This document shows positions 12,801 to 27,800 of a stretch of 64,000 bases of DNA, piece after piece. Each line of letters opens with the position of its first letter. Position 1 is the stretch's first letter. The DNA is from Mnemiopsis leidyi. Lineage: Eukaryota > Ctenophora > Tentaculata > Lobata > Bolinopsidae. The stretch is from positions 62,575 to 126,574 of the forward strand of contig JH154390.1 of NCBI GenBank assembly GCA_000226015.1, read 5' to 3'. The notes below the pieces were generated by a model, which was not told the DNA's origin, did not search any database, and saw only the letters and a program-made list of their open reading frames with translations. The translations under genes and the position numbers were made by a program.

Positions 12801-15800
12801 TGTACCATAATTGGAAGTGATGCTGATACTAAGTGGACATATTGGCGATCGTTTAGCGTGAGTTTTTAGTTTTAGGATATTAGTTTGATCGAGCTGTTGT
12901 AAGCTGTTTATGTCTAGATTAGTGGTTTTTAAGCGGAATACTATTGCATATTGAGTGGCTTTGCATAAGTTGTAATTATGATATTAAGAATTATAAACAT
13001 AAGACATGATAACTGTATTTTCCAATTGTAAACAACCGTATGGTCCATTAATTATCGTGTAAAATCTTGCATGTTTGTAAAAAACTACGATTTGTAAAAA
13101 TTGCACAATTTTATACAATTTTATACAATTTTGTACAATTGTCGTACAATTGTATGTACAATTTTGTACATTATTATATACAATTTTGTACATTTTTATG
13201 TACAATTTTGTACAGGGTGGAGAGGAGAAGAAGTTGGACAAGCCCGCCTGGACGGAGGAGAGCTGGGGACTGACAGACTACACTCTCAAGTGTAGAGCAG
13301 AGCTGCCCAGTCAGAACCTCACCACTCTTTATGTAGTCGACAGAACAGGTCAGGAGACACTTTTATTTAGATCTCGTGATCACTTCCTACAATAGGTTGA
13401 GGGAAACAAACTTGCCCCCCCCCCCGCCCTGTATAATTGCCTGGATTAGTGCCGAACGCCCGAACACTTCTGATTAGCGTGAATGATACTGGCTAGCTAC
13501 ATCTGAGAAGGATATTTCAATTCACATTTCAAGATTTCACTATAAATCAGCGAATCTAGATTCCGTCATACAAAGAGACACCCACCAAGCCACCGAAATT
13601 AGCTTCTTAGATTTAACGTCTATATAATATGGGATGTCTCCAACAATCCTTCGAAGACATTCTTCGTCTACTATCGTTTAATCATGCTTGCCCTTTAAGA
13701 CTTATTCTCCAGAGACGGTAACAAGTCCGATGTTTAATTATGCTTCCTCTGTAAAGCTTATTCTCTAGAGACGGTGACAAGTCCGACAATCAAGACCACG
13801 GAGGAGTACATCCAAGTGTGGATGCACGAAATGTCGGAGATCTCAGTACAGTTCACCCAGCTGATCCACACCCCCACCGGGGCGTCTTATGTTTGCAAAG
13901 GTAAACATTTGAGAGTTTATATATGGTTATAAAACTAAGCCAGTCCCAGCTCAGACACCTGAATATTCGTCCTCGATACGTTAGTCGTGCATTGGAACCT
14001 GAAAAGTAATGGTTATACATGTAAAAGTAATGGTTATACATGTAAAATCCACCTGAAAGCCAAGTTATTTTATTCAGTTGTTTTCGTTTCCCCAAAAAGT
14101 GCTTTGAGTACTTGGATTAAAGCTTTGCGTTGAGGCCTGCTGGAGAAATATAACTTTTGAAGCTGCTACAGTAGAACGGGAAGGATATCATTACCAAGAG
14201 ACAGTCATTAAAGGTCACGTGTTTGTCTCGCTTTGAAGCAGTCAATCGGGAAGGGGATGGAGATCAGGTTTTACGCCGTCTTTTAAGGTCCATTAAAAGT
14301 GTTGACCTTCGAAACGGAAGAAGTTGATGGGCAGTTGCAAAATCTCATTAAAACACGGGGAATAGATGGCTAGCCCGATTGCTTAATCTTCCTAAAAAGT
14401 GAGTCACGTTTTTATAATTCGCCTTCCACTTTCAGATGCAGAGGATAACGACTTTCCGCCTAAAGCCGGCAAGGATGATACCAGCACTGTATGGTACGTT
14501 GAGATTAATATATTATCATTAATTTGTAATCTTCAAATTTTAAACCGGCGTAATGCAAAGATAAGATGTACAATAAGGAAAAGTTGTAAGAAGGTAGAAT
14601 TGTAGCCTCTAGGCCTTGACTGAGGCCGTACATCACAGAAAGACACTATACCATATACATTACTATATAATAATATGAGGCAATTGTCAATATCATGGGA
14701 CATGCGGATAGTGGAAAGTTCTGTGTAAGATCATATTAAGATTAACGAGTTTAAGGACTCAGTTCTACTATAGGTCTTAGGTCTTAAACGCAAGATTTAT
14801 ATTTGCTATTTTGGCAGGGAGCTTCAAGTTCCAACGTCAAAGATGATGAGGAAAGGAGTTTGGAAGGACGTCACTTGTTCCTATACGTTACATTTTAAAA
14901 GCAGTGACGTTTCTGTTCCCTTTAAAGTAGATGTCTATGGTAAGGGTTATGAATTGAACGTCAAAATTCAATGAACGTCAGAATTAATGGGGAGGATTCA
15001 GTATTTTTTTCCATCATGTGACAGCGATTTACCAATGAGGAGCCAGATGCGACCAATCAATTTTGAGAAACTCTGCAACGTGATGAAAACAATTTCCGAC
15101 TCCTCCCCAAGAATTCTGAGTTCTGACGTCTTTTGTAAGATTTATCATTTATGATTTACGGATCTGACAACTCAGCCACTAACATCTTGACACCATACCA
15201 TTGCCCCACAGGAATGAGTAACGTCACTAAAGTAACGACGGCCGGGTCTGCTCTGGAGGTGTCTCTCTCTACTTACGGTCTGAAGGACGTCTCCAACGTC
15301 AACATCTCCTGGAACCTCGCCGGCAGTGTCGATAACAAAAGTAAGCATGAAACGAAATACATACACCAATACATGATACACAATACATACACACAATACA
15401 AACACAAAATACATACACACAATACATATACACGATACATACACACAATAAAAGTTATAGATGAATTACCGAACACCAAATACATTGGTTGCCCCAATTG
15501 ATTGGGGATAGTCACTCGGTTTTTCCCTTTAAAAAAGGAAGTGATTTTCTGATTTGGCCTGAGATGGCAATTACGTTTTCTCAGTCAACTTAACGTTCTT
15601 TCGGTCAACTTTTTTTCTATCGACAAAGGTATTCCCCGGTCATGTATATTAATGCAAGCTTTAGACGAAATGTCTCTGGCCTTCACCCCAGCGGATAGCA
15701 GATTTTTTATATTCAATGTTTTAACTTATTAACAACAAACTCTTCAGCGGAGGGATACACCTCTACAGTAACCAAGAACAGCACTGGAGTAACGAGCACG

Positions 15801-18800
15801 CTAAAAGTGGCTGCAGTCCCGGTCGAGAAACACGGAGCTCACAACATCACCGTGGCAACCAACGGCGGTAACGCCACTGCAACACTCCAGTTGTATGTCA
15901 TAGGTAGGTTTCTATCAGAAATAGCTGGAAAAAGATAAGGTTTGCATTTGAAATTATCGGTACACGATCAGTTTGAAGGGATCAGGAACGGTTGTAATTA
16001 CTTTATTATAGGTCCATTATTGTATGCCTAATATTAGAATATTGGCTCACCAGGATTATCATGATCATGTTGACATAGATCTAATTCCGAAAAGTCGGCT
16101 CAGCTATGGCAATTTTGTATTAGTTGTTTGAGATATATGGCTAAATGGCTAAATGGCTCACCATATCCATCATCTAACTTGGGCTTTGCATGACTTCTAA
16201 GCATCATTATAATCGTTGTGCAAGCTTTGCAGCTCCCGCTGGTTAAATGGCTAAGAACATCACCTTATATATCCTCTTTCTAGGGAATTCCATGACCTGT
16301 CAGCATCACGTGCAATTAAATTACATTAACGTTACGCCTAGAGGAAGGAGGAAGGACTGACTGGCCGGAGGTCGCTGCTTTTTGATAGTTAGGTGTTTAG
16401 TTGCGCAAGGTGTACAGCTACTGCTGGCTGAATGGCGTAAAGTATCACCGAATCTGTTCTCTTCCTTTTAGTTATTTAAGTATTTAGGTTGATGGATCGC
16501 CCAATCGACTTATAAGCATATGAATTTTGCAATTCAGTAAGATTACGTAGATTCTAGAGAAAGGATAGAGGATTAATCGGCCTGAGGAATGCTGGTCCAT
16601 ACTTTGATAGTAATCGTTGTGCAAGCTTTGCAGCTGATGCTGGTTAAATGGCTGAAAAAACCTAGTCCCTCTTTCTGGGGAATTGCATGACTTCTAAGCA
16701 TAAAGTGCAATTAAACTATACTACATAGAGTCTTCATGGTGGGCTAAACTTAAAACTGCAACAAGATAAAACTTAGAAAGTAAGAAAAAGGCCTAATAAG
16801 GAGTTTATAACGTGATCAATAAAGGCTATTAGATTTAGCCTAGACAATTAGACGTTAAAAAGTAAGCCGAGCGGGGCGTAAAATCACAACTTTGTCGACG
16901 CACGATCCTTAAACGGACAGGGAGTAGTAAGTTTTGAAGATCGGCCACTAAGCAGATCAGAGTGGTAACTCTCTTCCTAGTGTTATAATAATCGTGCAAA
17001 CCCTTAAATGGTATCAAATTAAAAAATATGTTTTTCAATTTGTCAGATATAAACCGAAAACCACATCCGTCTGTGCTGCAAAGAAAAGGTGTAGCAGTGA
17101 ATCTCATATGTGACTGTATCAACTGGAAAGACAACGCCACCATTGCGTGGAATCAAGAAGGTTAGTAATTGAGCATGTCTTTGAAATGAATATGACAAAA
17201 ATCCAAATATTCCATAGTCATGGTCGAGTTTTATTGACCATTGACCATGAGGCAAATTCCAGGGTGTCGTGGTCATGGTCATTGCCTTACCCTTCCCCTG
17301 GAACAGTTCAGACCGCATTACTTGTTGAACAAATGAAAATGTACTCAAAAAGTCACTCAATCCTGAAAGTCATCGTTTCAGGTGCTGTTAAAAACAAGTT
17401 TAGTTTGTCGTCCATAGAATCGACCTACACTGCCAACTTTGCAACAGACACCAAAGTTTCCTGTCAGTTTACCTTTCCTGAAAGTGTCGTCATGAGCAAA
17501 GAATTTAACGTCGATGTTTTTGGTGTGTATAACCATAAGATGTGTAGGTATTCAAAATGATAATCTCATCATAAAGTTTATCTGCACGATTATCTAATTT
17601 GGCTATTCTGACTTGGGCCCCCTTCTTGCATATGTACAAACTCTTTGATAAACTTGTGTTTTCATCAGAAATAAATGATGTATCGAAGGAAGCAATAGCG
17701 GATATAAAAAGCACTTTGAAAGTGGAGTTTCCAATCTCCGGACTCCAAGACTTCGGAGCAGCGACCAAGAGCTGGACATTCAATGGGACCAAGCACACCA
17801 TTCCCGCTACATGTGAGTTTGTTCGGTCTAATCTAGTTCACGAATTGCTTTTTCAGTGAACCTGAAATTCTGAATTCTGCATGAATGCAAAACCAAAATG
17901 GTTGTTGCGGATTACATGAACAATTTTGATTTGGCGAGTTAGAGACAAAGCAACCTTTATGATGGAATTGTTTCTAACTTACATGTCCATATTCAGTAGC
18001 ACAGTTAGACCTCTGCATATGCAACATTTTTTTGGTAGTGCAACATTTTGTTGTTGCCAGTACAACATTTTGTTGTTGCCAGTACAACATTTTGTTGTTG
18101 CCAGTACAACATTTTGTTGTTGTCAGTGCAACATTTTGTTGTTACCAGTGCAACCATGTTAAAACACCAGTCACTAAACTGAACCACATCATCTCCCCTC
18201 AGATTGGAAAGATGTTACAGAGTGTGACAATGTTCAATGTAGCACCGCCTTTAACTTCCAGTACATCAGCCTCGACCTAAAACTCAACTACGACACAACC
18301 GCGACAAAGAAAATACACTTTTACAGCGAGGACCTCAAACTGGTATGATTTAAATTTTAAAGTCGACAATTTAATAAATATTTTGAGTGTGCTAAAAGTT
18401 TCTTGATAAGTGATAAGTTCGGAATTTTGATCACGAATGTTCTCGTTAAAGAAAGGTATTTTTGGGGAGGGGTCTCAATATGGCAGCGATTGATCATTGA
18501 GAAGTTAATTATGGCCAATCAATTCGAGCAACACCATCACGTGATACTGATACAAACGATTTGTAACCCATCCCTGAAAATGCCTTTCTCAATAAATGAT
18601 TAGTGACAATATCTGATGAGGAATGTTCTCAATACGTCACTTCACCCAGATGGGCACCCTGTCGTGGACAGACTACAAGGACCTCATACTGTCAGGGTAC
18701 AACAACGCTCTCTCCTGGTCCAACAACCCTGGTTACTCCGCAGAAACTACAAATGTAGAGTGGCACATACAGATTACCAATCAATCAAGGTTCGATCACG

Positions 18801-21800
18801 ATTATTTGTAATGGGTATATATATCAAATGTGAGCTTTAGTATTTATGATCTATATTGAAGAACTAGAATCTGATTTCTTCAATGCAAAATAAGTGACAT
18901 AATCTATTATACCAGCCCGCTCAATCTACCCCTTCTATCTTCAGGCTGGTGATAATGTCTCCGGACGAGAACACCAAGTACCTCGACTTTGATCTGAAAG
19001 TCGGAGGAGTGTGCACTACAGACATTTGTAGCAAGCCAACTGCCAGGGTGGGCTTCCAGGGATTCACCGGTCTGTCTGCTAAAATCTACGATTTCTTGGT
19101 ACAAGACAGGTAAATGAGATTATTTACTTCACACTTGCTCGTTATGTAACTAGAAATTACTGTTTCAAATCAACATGGTGGCTGGTAGGGATACACGAAA
19201 GTGTGAAATGCAAAATGGATCAATCTGCTGTAATCAGCCAAATATTCAGTAACCTCCCAATTCCATTTTTCACTAGAGTCAGCAAAATAAAACCCCGACA
19301 ATTAGCTTAATTCAAAAAGCAGCCCAACTCTCTCAGGCATTTCATAGAGCAGACAAGCACGACCGCCAACAGCGGGGGAGTGTTTACACTGACTGTAGCT
19401 GACGTAGTGGGTAAAGATAGAGGCAGTATACCTATCACAGTGACAGGGGCTGACAAAGTAGAACACACAGCTAACATCAACATTTATGTTATTGGTACGT
19501 ATACTCATGGTAGTGTTTGTTCAGTGCTTTCAGTGGTAATTTGGCTTAATATTCCCTTAGATAATAAGTTATTTCCATTTCCAATCATTAGCTTTGTTGA
19601 TTAATTGGTGGATGAATTTTAAATCTCACGTTCTGATGTCTGTCAGAATTTGAAGGAGGAGATAAGATGTCCTTTACTCATCAAAAAGGAGTTAGTCTAA
19701 AGTTGACGGCTAAGATTAACGGCTGGCTTACCAAGCCGTCCAAAGTAGACTGGTACACCGACAGTGAGTCAAATATTTGAATCTAATAATACAAAATTAT
19801 TCAGTTTATATGTCATTCGTTTTTCAATTATGCTATCGTAATAAGTTATTTTCTTTACAATTACGGGCCGAATCAGGAATTCCACCTTTACCCCTAATTA
19901 TTAATGAGGCAAAATTAAAATGATGGAGGCCTTAAGTACAACTTTTCATGCCTCATACATTTTGCATCTGTTATCTCTCGGCACATTTCTGAAATTAACA
20001 ATATCCAAGATTTGCTAAGCCAGTTATTCTTCAGCGAGTCCAATAACAGAGACAATCGAGACCACACACGGGGACTCAACATCTCAGAGCATCCTGATTC
20101 ACACTTTCACTGACGATAAAGTTGTATACTGCAAGTATACGATCGGGGATCTGACTGCCATCAGGACTTTCTATCTGGACACTTTTGGTATGAGAAAAAA
20201 TAGGACTAATAATTTAATTTTTGAGTTTAAAACTTAAGAAAAAACACCTATAATTAGAACGAAATCTGTATGATTTATAATAATAACTATTATCAAATTA
20301 TCAACAATTCTTTACCAAGGTGAGACATCTTCATCATCATTATTTCCATCATTATTATCTTCGTCGGAATCATCACCGTCGTTCTCTTCTCCACCTTCGC
20401 AGAACTTGCACGTTGCTGCGCAGTGAAGCATCATATCCTCGTTCGTCTTGCAGTCGCCCCGCGCAGCGCGCATCTTGCATTCGTTCTTGTAGGGTGGATT
20501 ATCCCCGCAGCTAGAGCCACACTGGTGACAAGAAGCAGCACAGTGGACCAGCATGTAGGATGGGTTGTCCACACACCGACCCTGGCTAGCCATACTTTTA
20601 CACTGATCACTGTTGTCTCCACATTTACACTGGTTACAGGACAGCGGACAACTGGCAAGGAAGGATGAATCAGAAGAACAGAGTCCCGAGGCAGCACCCT
20701 CTGCGCAGTTCGCCAGGGAGTCCGTACATTCACATCGTCCACAGCTCTGCTTGCAGTGCCTCCTCATGAAGTTAGCAAAGTCGCACAATCCTTGCTTTGC
20801 CATTACGGGGCAGTCTCGGAGGCTGTCCCCGCAGGTACAGATGTTGCAAGAAAACGGACACTTCCTAGAAACTCCATCGTATCCACACTTCTGCTGCCGG
20901 GCCAAGATGGGACACTGCTCGTAGTGATCTCTACAGTTCGGGTCTGAGACAAAGGGGTGGTCTAAAGTTTCTGATTCAAGTAGTTGTCCGGAAGGGTGGT
21001 CTAAATTCTCTGATTGTAGTAATTGTCCTGCAGAAGAGAGGGCTAAGATTGACAGAAGGCAAAGCGAAAACATATTTACTAGTTTTCAAACACTTGAACT
21101 GGTTCATAAATAGGAGAACACTGATCTAGATACTGATGAACAACAAATTTAAGCCCATGGCTTGTTGGGATGGTTAGGTGATAACGTCATTTTCACCTAA
21201 ACGCTATAACTATTTCGTTTCAATGGCTCACAGTTGGACGCTTCTATTGTCTTATCGAAATGGTTTGTAAAGATAAAATACAATTTAAGAATGGAAAACA
21301 ATGAAACTCAATTCTTTAATCGAGTTACACTAACAAAAAACGTACTAACTTTTAAGGGTGGTGTTCATGCTATACATTTCCAGAATGAGGAGCGCCCTTA
21401 CTTTTGTTGTTAGTGTTACTGTTAGTATAAAGAATACCTAGAGTACTTAAGTGGATAATAACTTTCGCAATTTCTAATAGTCCAACTCTTCACAAAACCC
21501 CTCCTATCTTTATCTTACAGCTAACGGTTCATTTTTGAAACCAACTATATGCAAAAACAGTCTTTCATGAATAAATGTTTCTCCAGTTCACAATTCACGC
21601 ACCTAATTGCACCCATCACATGAACCGTAAACCAGCAATAAGTATGATTAAGTTTTCTTTGAACAACGATAAGCAAGGATAAATCCCCTAACTTTCTATG
21701 CTAAAACAGTTTATCTTTAAGAAGTTCTCAGCCTTGGCCGTTGTATGGTGGCAAAAATGTCATAACTAAGACCACTGTTTGTTCACTGCCACAAATATGC

Positions 21801-24800
21801 TTGCACAAAATTATAAACCATTGAGGACAAGCCATTATCACAGGTGGGGACTGTCAGTGAGTTGATTTGCTACTAAAAGGTGTTTATTTTTCGCTATCTA
21901 GGGTATCATAAACTGGTTATATAAAGGTCCGTTTGTGCACTGTTATTAGGGTAATTTCTTTTGAAGTGATTATAAACTATCATCAGCTTTATCCATTCAT
22001 CAGTAATTGCGTTCGGATCTTTTCATTATATTTAAAATTATGACCACTGTTTGTTTAATGCCACAAAAAGCCTGACAACATTTTGAATCTTGTTAGTGAA
22101 GACTTTCTGGGAAGCTATTTGTGACTAAAAGTTGTTTATTCACCGCGGATATCAAGAGTATTATATAAGCTTTCATTACTTACATGTAGCATCAAATCCC
22201 AAAAGGGGGTCGACTAATCGACTTACCATTTACCATGCATTAATCATACCACATCACAGTTCGTAAATTGCTTCTTTTGACTTTTTTCTACCAGGCTGGT
22301 TAAAAAAGTAAGTTCGAAAAAGTGATGTGCGAGTCACAAAGCACACATTTACATTTTGGGTCGAAGCACACAAAATTGAAATTCTACAAGACATGTTTTT
22401 ATGGTTAATGGCTCATGGTTTAAGTTGAGACTATATCATATTTAACTCAAAGTATTGCAATAACTAGTATGGTTTTAAGTTAGACTGATTTTACCTAAAA
22501 TTGTTGTTACAACAACATTATTCTGTAGCTCAGTCAACATTGCATTCAGAGTTGCCTACAGGCTGGGTTAAAAGCTGCCAAGTAAAGCAAGCCATAAATA
22601 AACTTATATGAAAACTCTCTGCAAGTCATTGATAATAAGTCTAATGGAGTATTGCTGCTTGCTATTGTCTACTTTGAAAGCATTGTAAGGTATCAAAAAT
22701 CAAATTAGTGTAATGTAGGTGTGGATGAGGTCTCTTCTCTTTTTACACTTAAATAGATGGAGTCTAAAGAACATTTAAAAGCCGTGTAGACTGTAGGTGT
22801 CTGCAGCACGTCATATATTGGGGAAGAGGAAAGGACTAAAGGAAATGAAATGATGTCACTTTAACGGAGGCTGGAAATATACACTATCCTGATGATTTGG
22901 AAGATTCTTCACTAAGCTGTTCTAAATTGCTGTAACATCAAATTCGATGACAGAAAGAAACCCCACGGTTGCTTCAAAAATGAAGACAGCAAAACTTTCT
23001 GATAGGGTGATCACCGTCCTCGAAATGGGCTCAAATCTGTCTTGTATGCCATAGGTCGAATTTTCAATTTAGAAATGTCTGTCAACCATATTTTGACTGG
23101 TACAATGGTCGTTGGTCAAAATGACCCCAGAAAGTTTCAAACCAACCGATAAAATATTTTTTGTGGTCACCGTAAAGAGCCCTGAAAATGGCTTCAAATT
23201 TTCTCCTGAGCCTAAGGGCGACTCTGAAAATGTCTGCCAATAATCTTAAGACTCTTCGATTTGTAGTAGCATCGGGTAGTTATCTAGTCTCATAGCAGTT
23301 CAGATTTGAATGTTACTTTTCTTTGTCATACAGAGAAAAGTAACATTTAAATCAGAACTCTGAGAGTTCCAAACCAATGCAACAGTGTACTTTATGTAAC
23401 GACCTTTTTCCAAATTATTGAATTAACAGTGTTTTGAAAGATGCTAGACGCTCACTTATTTCTTGACTTATCTTCGAGAGCAGTAATACAGATTTTATAA
23501 GTGCAACTGCGATTAAGTAATTACCATGTACATATAAGGTTTTTTTGAAGGCATATCCAGCATATTATTAAGAAAACGTTTTCAGATTTTAAGGTAACAT
23601 TTTATTATATTTTTATTTCTTCATGGAACAAATCAATACGCACAGTACGTTTGAAAACAAACAAGCGAAGTAAGTAGGAGTTTATTATATCCACGGATAC
23701 TCGTCGCTCGACGAATCACCACCATCGTCGTCCCCTCCTCCTTCACAAAAGTTACAGGAAGCTGCACAGTGAATCGCCATATCTCCGTTAGTTTCACATT
23801 CACCACGTGCAACTCGTTCAGCGCACTGTGCGCTGAAAGGTGGGTTGTCTGCACAGTTTCCACACTGGTTACACGACTCTGCACAGTGAACCAGCATGTA
23901 GGAAGGGTTATCAACACATTGTCCAGCTAGAGCCATAGCAGAGCAGTGCTGGAGATTGTCTCCACATTGACATTGGTTGCAGGAGAGTGAGCAGAGTGCC
24001 AAGAAGGACGGATCTGAAGTACAGAGGCCTTGAGTCGCTCCTATTATGCAGTGAGGTTGGGAATCAACACACTCGCACAGCTCGCAACTCTTTCTACAAT
24101 GCTTTTGCATGTATGATGTGTGGTATTGACAAAGTCCCAATTCTTGCATCTTCGGGCAATTCCTAAAGTTGTCTCCACAGCTGCATTGATGACAAGAAAG
24201 TGGGCACTTTGCCAAAATTGTTGCATCGCTGCATTTTTGTTGGGCGGCCAGGATTGGACAATTACTGTCAAGATCTTTACAAGAAGGGTCAGGTTTTGGA
24301 GTAGGTGGATTAGTCGGAGGGTCAGTTGGTGGTGTTGTTGGTTTCGGTTCGGATTTCACGCCAAACACCTCAGCTTCACAAAGTTCGATGTAGTTGTTAT
24401 CCCTCACAACCCTCACTTTACTACCAACAAGTCCACCTTGAGGACATTTTATTGCATAAACGTCCCGCAAATGATAGCCACTCGGAAATACGCCACACAA
24501 CGCACCGTCCACTAATACTTTCGCCCTTTGCAAGGTTTCTTGGCCCCTTCCTAGCTTGGAATAAAGTACTACCATTGACACCTTGTAGTCCTGACCAAGA
24601 TCTACTTGCCACCAACTTTGGTAACCGTACCCAGTCCTCGCACATGTCCCATCAAGACCAGATATCCCATGAAACACTCCATCAACTGCCCCCCGACTGT
24701 TATACCCACCACTTATTGATGTAGGCTGATGACGAGACACCAAGACCGGGTAGTGGAAGTTGCTGGGACTGTCACCTGGATCTCCGGTGTATGCACCATA

Positions 24801-27800
24801 CACCTCCACCTCACAAAGTGTAAAGGGGTAATTGTCTTGTGATATTTTGATATATCTTCCTATTCTTGCTGTCCTGAAGTCTATCTTGTAGTAGTTTCGA
24901 CTATGCGAGAGCTGTACGACTGGGTCTCCGTCCACCCAGACTATTGCACCGTTGATTCTGTAAGAGCAGCAGTCCCAGTTCGAGCGATTCCAGATGGCAA
25001 TACCATTAACTCGAGCTCTTTGGCCCAAATCCAACAGCCACCAGTTGGGTGTACCGACATTGGGTCCATATGTATGCGTACAACTTCCGTGGTGAAAGTA
25101 CTGCGAGCGATAACCATCGACTGCTCGCCGCGGGTCACCACCGTAAATTGTGGTGCTTTGGTACACGGCTCTATTGTGCCGGGCCACGGATCTATTGGGG
25201 CCAGACATGGTCCTATTGGGACCGGACAAGAGGTGGTATTTTTGTCCGGAAGTCGCAACCAGAAAGGACAAAAACCAAGGAACAAACATTTGAAAAAATA
25301 AACTAACCTGGTTTTAGATTTTGCGCTGAAGAAGAATGCCATAACGCTTCAAAACAGTTCGTTTGTATAAAACCAACTGGTTTAACACTGAAGTGTTAAG
25401 GAAATATAGATGTACGTAGTTCACAGTTAGTTGAATATTCAAAGTTTTCTTTTATTTATCACTTCAGTGTTCTATTTTTTGGGACTGGGAGCGAATAGGA
25501 TGAGACACAAACCAAAAACAACGGCCATCAAAAAATGTCTCACCATAATTACATTCCTTAGTATAATCCTGGATACTATTATTATTCCCTTAAAATGTAT
25601 GATGCGACGGAATTCCTCTTCGAAACATCATTTTCAATATCACCTAGTATATCTTAAAACTACATGATTTTGGATAAACAACGAAAAGTTACGATTATCT
25701 TATATCCATGGATACTCGTCGCTCGACGAATCACCGTCATCATCGTCCCCTCCTCCTTCACAGAAGTTACAGAAAGCTGCACAGTGAATTGCCATATCTC
25801 CGTTAGTTTCACATTCACCACGTGCAACTCGTTCTGCACACTGCGCGCTGAAAGGTGGGTTATCTGCACAGTTTCCACACTGGTTACACGACTCTGCACA
25901 GTGAACCAGCATATAGGAAGGGTTATCAACACATTGTCCAGCTAGAGCCATAGCAGAGCAGTGCTTGAGATTGTCTCCACATTGACATTGGTTGCAGGAG
26001 AGTGGGCAGAGTGCCAAGAAGGACGGATCTGAAGTACAGAGGCCGTGAGACGCTCCTACTATGCAGTGAGGTTGGGAATCAACACACTCGCACAGCTCGC
26101 AACTCTTTCTACAATGTTTGTGCATGAAAGATTCGTGGTATTGACAAAGTCCTAATTCTTGCATCTTCTGGCAATTTCTAAAGTTGTCTCCACAGCTGCA
26201 TTGATGACAAGAAAGTGGGCACTTTGCCAAAATTGTTGCATCACTGCATTTTTGTTGGGCGGCAAGGATTGGACAATTACTGTCAAGATCTTTACAAGAA
26301 GGGTCAGGTTTTGGAGTGGGTGGATCAGTCGGAGGGTCAGTAGGTGGTGTTGTTGGTTTCGGTTCTGATTTCACGCCAAACACCTCAGCTTCACAAAGTT
26401 CAATGTAGTTGTTATCTCTCACAACCCTTACTTTACTACCAACAAGTCCACCTGAAGGGCATTTAATAGCATGGAGCTCCTGCACCATACTACTGGCGCC
26501 ATAGATGCCGCACAACGCATCATCCACCAGCACCTTAGCTCCTAGGAGGGTTTCTCGTCCTCTGATGGCATACAGAACAACCATATAAACTTTATAGTCT
26601 TGATCTAGATCAACCTGCCACCAACTTTGAGCGCTATAGTCAGTCCGAGCACACTGTCCTGGTCGTCCAGAAGCACCCTGAAATACTCCGTCAACAGCCG
26701 TGTGACTGTTGGAGCCTCCACTCATTGATGTAGGTCGATATCGAGACACTAATATCGGATGATGATAGTAGTTGGGACCTTCTCCTGATTCCCCGATGTA
26801 GTTTCCATAAACTTCTACTTCACATAACGTTAGATCAGTTCGATCTTGTGTCACTCTTACGTACCGCCCAGTAACACTGGTGTGTAGATGATACTCTCGT
26901 TGACTGTTCTGCAATTCAGCTACCTGAATTCCATCAACCCAAACTCTAGCTCCATTTATCCGGTCCATACAACAGTCCCTTCGGTTCCAGATCTTCATTC
27001 GGACGACGTGTGCCCGCTGGCCTAAGTCAATGAGCCACCAGTTTCCGGTGCCTACTGACGGAGGATTGGTGTGGGTGCAGCTTCCATCCCAGTAGTTTTG
27101 TCTATGATTTCCGTCTACTGCTCGACCTGGGACCCCTTCACAACTTGTTGTACTCTGGTACACAGTCCCTTTGTGTCGTGAGAGAAGGTGTTCTCCCGTC
27201 GAGAGAACCAGGAAGCTGAAAAGCAAGACAAAAAACATCTCACTACTTGTTGAATATACCTAATCAGTATGTTTTACCACAAAAATATGAGTTTCAATGT
27301 GTGGCTTCTGGTAAACGGCCATTTCTTTATTTCGATGGTGCCATGTGCTTCACCATTGGAGTGATAAATCTCACTTACGAGTTACTGTTGCCAGAAACTG
27401 TGCAATTTTCAAACAATATCTAACAAGTTGGTTCTAAAAGCCTCACCTTCCCTCATCTTCCCACTTTCACTGGACCATTCAATAGAGTTTTAAATCAATC
27501 TAGTTACCGAAAAACAAATATCGAACAATTTTAAGATTGCAAAATCCAAAAAATAGATAGTAGTTAGGAATTAAGATTTCGATTTCTTAATTCTAATCAA
27601 TTTGGATTCTAAATCTACTGAAGTGGGTTATTATTCATAACTAGATGACTATTAAATGTTCAGTACCCAATATGTAGTAAAGTTAAGATTCAATATTTAG
27701 GTATAGCCCTTCAATTTCATGATATTATGGCAAAGACTTAAACTGGGAATTTTGTCCGGTGTCGATGTTACAATGTGACAACATTATGACAACATTAAGA

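Noticed and set aside
24120-25342. Overlapping open frames of 85-133 codons on both strands across the lectin/ShKT genes
   Set aside because: They are shadows of the GC-richer coding sequence of the two paralogues and carry no domain of their own.
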